Origin: an uncultured Clostridia bacterium
Lineage (GTDB): Bacteria > Bacillota > Clostridia > Oscillospirales > CAG-272
Length of the DNA stretch: 6,382 bases
Assembly: GCA_937892405.1 (NCBI GenBank)
Contig: CALAFS010000258.1
Coordinates: 1-6,382 of the forward strand
Reading direction: 5' to 3'
Part shown: in pieces, positions 6,134 to 6,382 of the stretch
How positions within the stretch are numbered: position 1 is the stretch's first letter
Layout: each line of letters starts with the position of its first letter
Notes under the pieces: generated by a model
The model's database searches: none
What the model was told of the DNA's origin: nothing
Seen by the model: the letters and a program-made list of their open reading frames with translations, nothing else
Translations under genes and position numbers: made by a program

Positions 6134-6382
6134 TCAGGAGATTGTGTCTTTCGCATTCCCCACCTTTTCGTCAAGTGTCGCGGCGAGGAGGGCATTGTCG
6201 GGCGCGGTGAGGTCGGGATCACGGGAAAGCAACTCTTTCGCCGCGGAAAATGCCTCGGTAAAGAGGGTACTGTCACTCGAGAGATTGGCAAAACGGAAGG
6301 AAAATCCGCCGCTCTGCCTGAAGTTATCTCCGGAGATCCCGGAAAAGAAGTCGCCGGGTCCGCGAAGCATCAGATCTTTTTC
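6134..6382 (-). CDS. recG: ATP-dependent DNA helicase RecG, C-terminal fragment (cut by window edge)
   Basis: Only the last 82 codons are inside the window, and the frame is open to the edge (first visible residues EKDLMLRGPGDFF). RecG is a superfamily 2 helicase that remodels stalled forks and Holliday junctions. The fragment corresponds to the end of the second helicase domain plus the C-terminal helical part. It shows LRGPGDFF, then RQSG, FANL and an ELLSRDPDL-type tail with a terminal LLAAT region. Most RecG proteins have about two residues between GPGDFF and RQxG (as in GPGELLGTRQ of Escherichia coli), whereas here there are eight (SGISGDNF, 6320-6343). The helicase motifs proper lie outside the window, so assignment rests on this tail. 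The gene stops 32 nt before rarA. Confidence 0.85.
   Translation of the reverse strand, partial: EKDLMLRGPGDFFSGISGDNFRQSGGFSFRFANLSSDSTLFTEAFSAAKELLSRDPDLTAPDNALLAATLDEKVGNAKDTIS

Overview
The window looks like chromosomal DNA from an uncultured member of the Clostridia (Bacillota). The protein-coding parts are GC-rich, the intergenic parts are AT-rich, the promoters are of the housekeeping sigma-A type, and there are AGGAG ribosome binding sites in front of ychF and the lipid kinase. The genes are single-copy housekeeping and DNA-maintenance genes, and no mobile element, phage gene, RNA gene or CRISPR array is visible. The genus cannot be read from this sequence.

Layout. Positions 1-191 are an intergenic leader with a 17-bp imperfect inverted repeat, a sigma-A promoter, and a 21-codon ORF whose stop overlaps the start of the next gene. 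ychF (translation-associated ATPase, + strand) fills 192-1286. Positions 1287-1393 hold two consecutive hairpins, one a perfect 42-nt palindrome, between the convergent genes ychF and comEC. All remaining genes are on the minus strand and read, in transcription order: recG (only its last 82 codons, cut by the window edge), rarA, a YegS/DgkB-type lipid kinase, and comEC.

Between rarA and the kinase lies 310 nt of non-coding DNA. It carries a consensus sigma-A promoter (TTGACA, 17-nt spacer, extended TGC-TATAAT). Overlapping and downstream of the promoter is an array of five degenerate units in alternating A-B-A-B-A order. Four units keep a small hairpin with an invariant UAUUC loop and stems that partly co-vary, and all five keep a TGCTATAAW -10-like box. 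The kinase and comEC are 24 nt apart and are probably co-transcribed from this promoter. recG and rarA are 32 nt apart and probably form an upstream operon that may read through.

How the genes fit together. RecG (fork and Holliday-junction remodelling), RarA (AAA+ ATPase at stalled forks) and ComEC (DNA uptake channel) all handle DNA, so the minus-strand block leans towards recombination and uptake, with a lipid kinase inserted. The two most notable observations are the repeat array with its embedded promoter, and the ComEC C-terminal domain. That domain keeps the outline of the metallo-beta-lactamase fold but has lost every recognisable metal ligand, including all four positions of the HxHxDH motif.
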